DNA of 7,121 nt, taken from assembly GCA_023231075.1 (NCBI GenBank), contig JALNWC010000127.1, forward strand, positions 1 to 7,121, read 5' to 3'. Positions within the stretch are counted from its first letter, which is position 1, and each line of letters starts with the position of its first letter. Positions 5,768-7,121 of the stretch are shown one piece after another. Source of the DNA: Rhodoferax sp. Its GTDB lineage: Bacteria > Pseudomonadota > Gammaproteobacteria > Burkholderiales > Burkholderiaceae_C. The notes beneath the pieces were generated by a model. The model had not been told where the DNA came from, did not search any database, and saw only the letters and a program-made list of their open reading frames with translations. The position numbers were made by a program, and so were the translations under genes.

Positions 5768-7121
5768 AGATCGCGCGTCTCTACCTTAAGGCCTATGGCG
5801 CATTTTCAGAGCGACACCTCGATTTCCGTGACGGCCCGAATTTCCACGTGATCTACGGCCCAAACGAGGCTGGCAAATCCACCACCTTGCGGGCGCTGAC
5901 TGGCCTGTTATTTGGTATCGACGACCGCACCGCAGACAATTTTCTGCATCCGTACCCCCAATTGCGCGTTGGCGCGACTTTGGTCACCGAGCAAGGATCG
6001 CGACTGTCCGTCATGCGTCGCAAAGCCCGCAAGCAGACGCTGTTTGCGCTGGATGAAGAAACCGGCGCAGAGCTGACCGATCAACCGCTGTCGGAAGACG
6101 CGCTTTCTCGGCTGCTCGGAGGTTTGGACGAAGGACTCTACCGTTCCCTGTTCGGCCTGGATATGGAAGGCTTGACCCGGGGCAGCGAAGCCCTGCTGGC
6201 GGGTAAAGGGGAAATCGGCCAAAGCCTGTTCGAAGCCGCTGCCGGGATGGCCAGCTTGCAGCAACTGCTGGGCCAGCTGGATAGTGAAGCTTCGGCCCTT
6301 TTTCGGCCTCGCGCCAGTACCAGCGTGATCCACGTCGCCATCAAGGAGCTGGAAGAAAAGCGCAAGCTGGCACGGGATACGAAGGTCAGCACCCATTCAT
6401 GGGAACAGGCCGACCGGGCCAGGCGTCAGGCCGAGACAAAATACGCTGCGCTGCGCGACGGATTAACGGCATTAAGAAATGAACAGCGGCTATTGTCTCG
6501 AATCGCTGCCAACCTGCCCTTGGCAGCAGAGAGAGCGGCAAAGCTAACGGAGCTGGGTGCGCTCGAACACGTCCCTCTGCTGCCGCAGGAGGCCGCACAG
6601 CATCGAATTGAGGCGGAAGAGCGACTGCGCACCGCCGTTGATGCGCAACGCGAGGCGGCGGCAGAATTGGAACGACTGCATCACAAGCGATCGTCGTTAG
6701 TGGTGCGCGAAGCGCTGATCGCCAATGCGACCATGATCGAGCGGCTGCATCACGCCGCTAAGGACTGGCGCGGGGCGATAGAACGTTTGCCACGCATCGA
6801 GAAAGACGTCGATGCCGCAAGAAGAAGCATCGCTATCCATTTAACCGCGATTGCGCCAGAACTGGCGCAGGGCATGACAGCCGAACAGGCTCGCACGCTA
6901 ATTCCGCTGTCTACGCTGACCGCCCGCGTGCAGGCACTCGGGGAGCAGTACGCTACCCTGCACGCCAAGAATGAACAATTGGAGGAGCGCACCCTCAAGG
7001 TTGAGGATACCCTCGACAAGTTGCGCGGCGATTTATCTACCCATCCGGAGCCTGCGCCCCTCGATGTCCTGGAAGCCGCTCGTGAAGAGGCTGCCGCCCA
7101 GGGTGACCTGGCAGGACAGCA
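5764..7121 (+). CDS. SbcC/Rad50/YhaN-type AAA ATPase, N-terminal 452 residues (partial)
   Basis: An uninterrupted frame runs from GTG 5764 to the window end. The start is fixed by the GTGA overlap with the nuclease stop and by the family-typical beginning VKIARLYLKAYGAFSERHLD. A Walker A motif, YGPNEAGKSTTLRAL, sits at residues 31-45 of this reading, followed by LFGIDDR. The stretch GLYRSLFGLDMEGLTRGSE and the following 'LLAGKGEIGQSLFEAAAG' are hallmarks I associate with the YhaN/AAA_27 group rather than with E. coli SbcC. From about residue 195 onward the chain is rich in A, E, L, R and K (for example IKELEEKRKLARD, then RIEAEERLRTAVDAQREAAAELERL), the start of the long coiled-coil arm. The signature motif, Walker B and returning coiled coil should lie beyond 7121; family members are around 950-1150 residues. 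With the nuclease it would form a Rad50-Mre11-like complex that binds and tethers DNA ends. A minus-strand frame at 5908-6396 is only its shadow. Confidence 0.88.
   Translation, partial: MKIARLYLKAYGAFSERHLDFRDGPNFHVIYGPNEAGKSTTLRALTGLLFGIDDRTADNFLHPYPQLRVGATLVTEQGSRLSVMRRKARKQTLFALDEETGAELTDQPLSEDALSRLLGGLDEGLYRSLFGLDMEGLTRGSEALLAGKGEIGQSLFEAAAGMASLQQLLGQLDSEASALFRPRASTSVIHVAIKELEEKRKLARDTKVSTHSWEQADRARRQAETKYAALRDGLTALRNEQRLLSRIAANLPLAAERAAKLTELGALEHVPLLPQEAAQHRIEAEERLRTAVDAQREAAAELERLHHKRSSLVVREALIANATMIERLHHAAKDWRGAIERLPRIEKDVDAARRSIAIHLTAIAPELAQGMTAEQARTLIPLSTLTARVQALGEQYATLHAKNEQLEERTLKVEDTLDKLRGDLSTHPEPAPLDVLEAAREEAAAQGDLAGQ

Noticed and set aside
5908..6396. Minus-strand 162-codon frame
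   Set aside because: It is the shadow of the YhaN-like ATPase, whose diagnostic residues lie on the plus strand there.

Overview
The window looks like an accessory stretch of a proteobacterial chromosome or genomic island. The evidence is moderately GC-rich coding DNA, proteobacterial-style protein families, tight gene packing and short Shine-Dalgarno sites. I cannot place the genus; a beta- or gammaproteobacterium is a guess. Almost every base is coding, and there are no rRNA or tRNA genes, insertion sequences or CRISPR repeats that I can see.

Two gene blocks diverge from a single 117-bp intergenic region (4385-4501). The leftward block reads, in order of transcription: a 76-residue excisionase-type helix-turn-helix protein (4384-4154), a 1064-residue SNF2-type helicase with a degenerate phospholipase-D-like N-terminus (4151-957), a 253-residue DUF4391-type protein (960-199), and the first 56 codons of a protein that resembles the N-terminus of type III restriction-modification (Mod) DNA methyltransferases (168-1, running off the window). 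Spacings of 2 nt, -4 nt and 30 nt indicate one operon. The gene content points to a multi-gene DNA-modification or anti-phage defence system related to type III R-M. A nuclease/translocase (Res) gene would be expected further left, but it is not in the window.

The rightward block encodes a complete metallophosphoesterase nuclease of the SbcD/Mre11/YhaO type (4502-5767). It is followed, with a 4-nt GTGA overlap, by the first 452 codons of an SbcC/Rad50/YhaN-type ATPase (5764 onward, running off the window). The second gene starts with GTG and is easily missed by an ATG-only ORF search. Together they should form a DNA-end-processing nuclease-ATPase complex.

The main structural observation lies between the blocks. 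A perfect 10-bp inverted repeat (GTTGATCGTC at 4396-4405, GACGATCAAC at 4486-4495) has one arm just upstream of each divergent start codon. A smaller 5-bp dyad (4437-4441 and 4450-4454) shares exactly the same centre and lies over the likely promoter elements. This suggests that one regulator, plausibly the small helix-turn-helix protein, controls both blocks together. If so, the helicase-DUF4391-methyltransferase operon and the SbcCD/YhaNO-like pair may act as one composite defence locus; that link is an inference.
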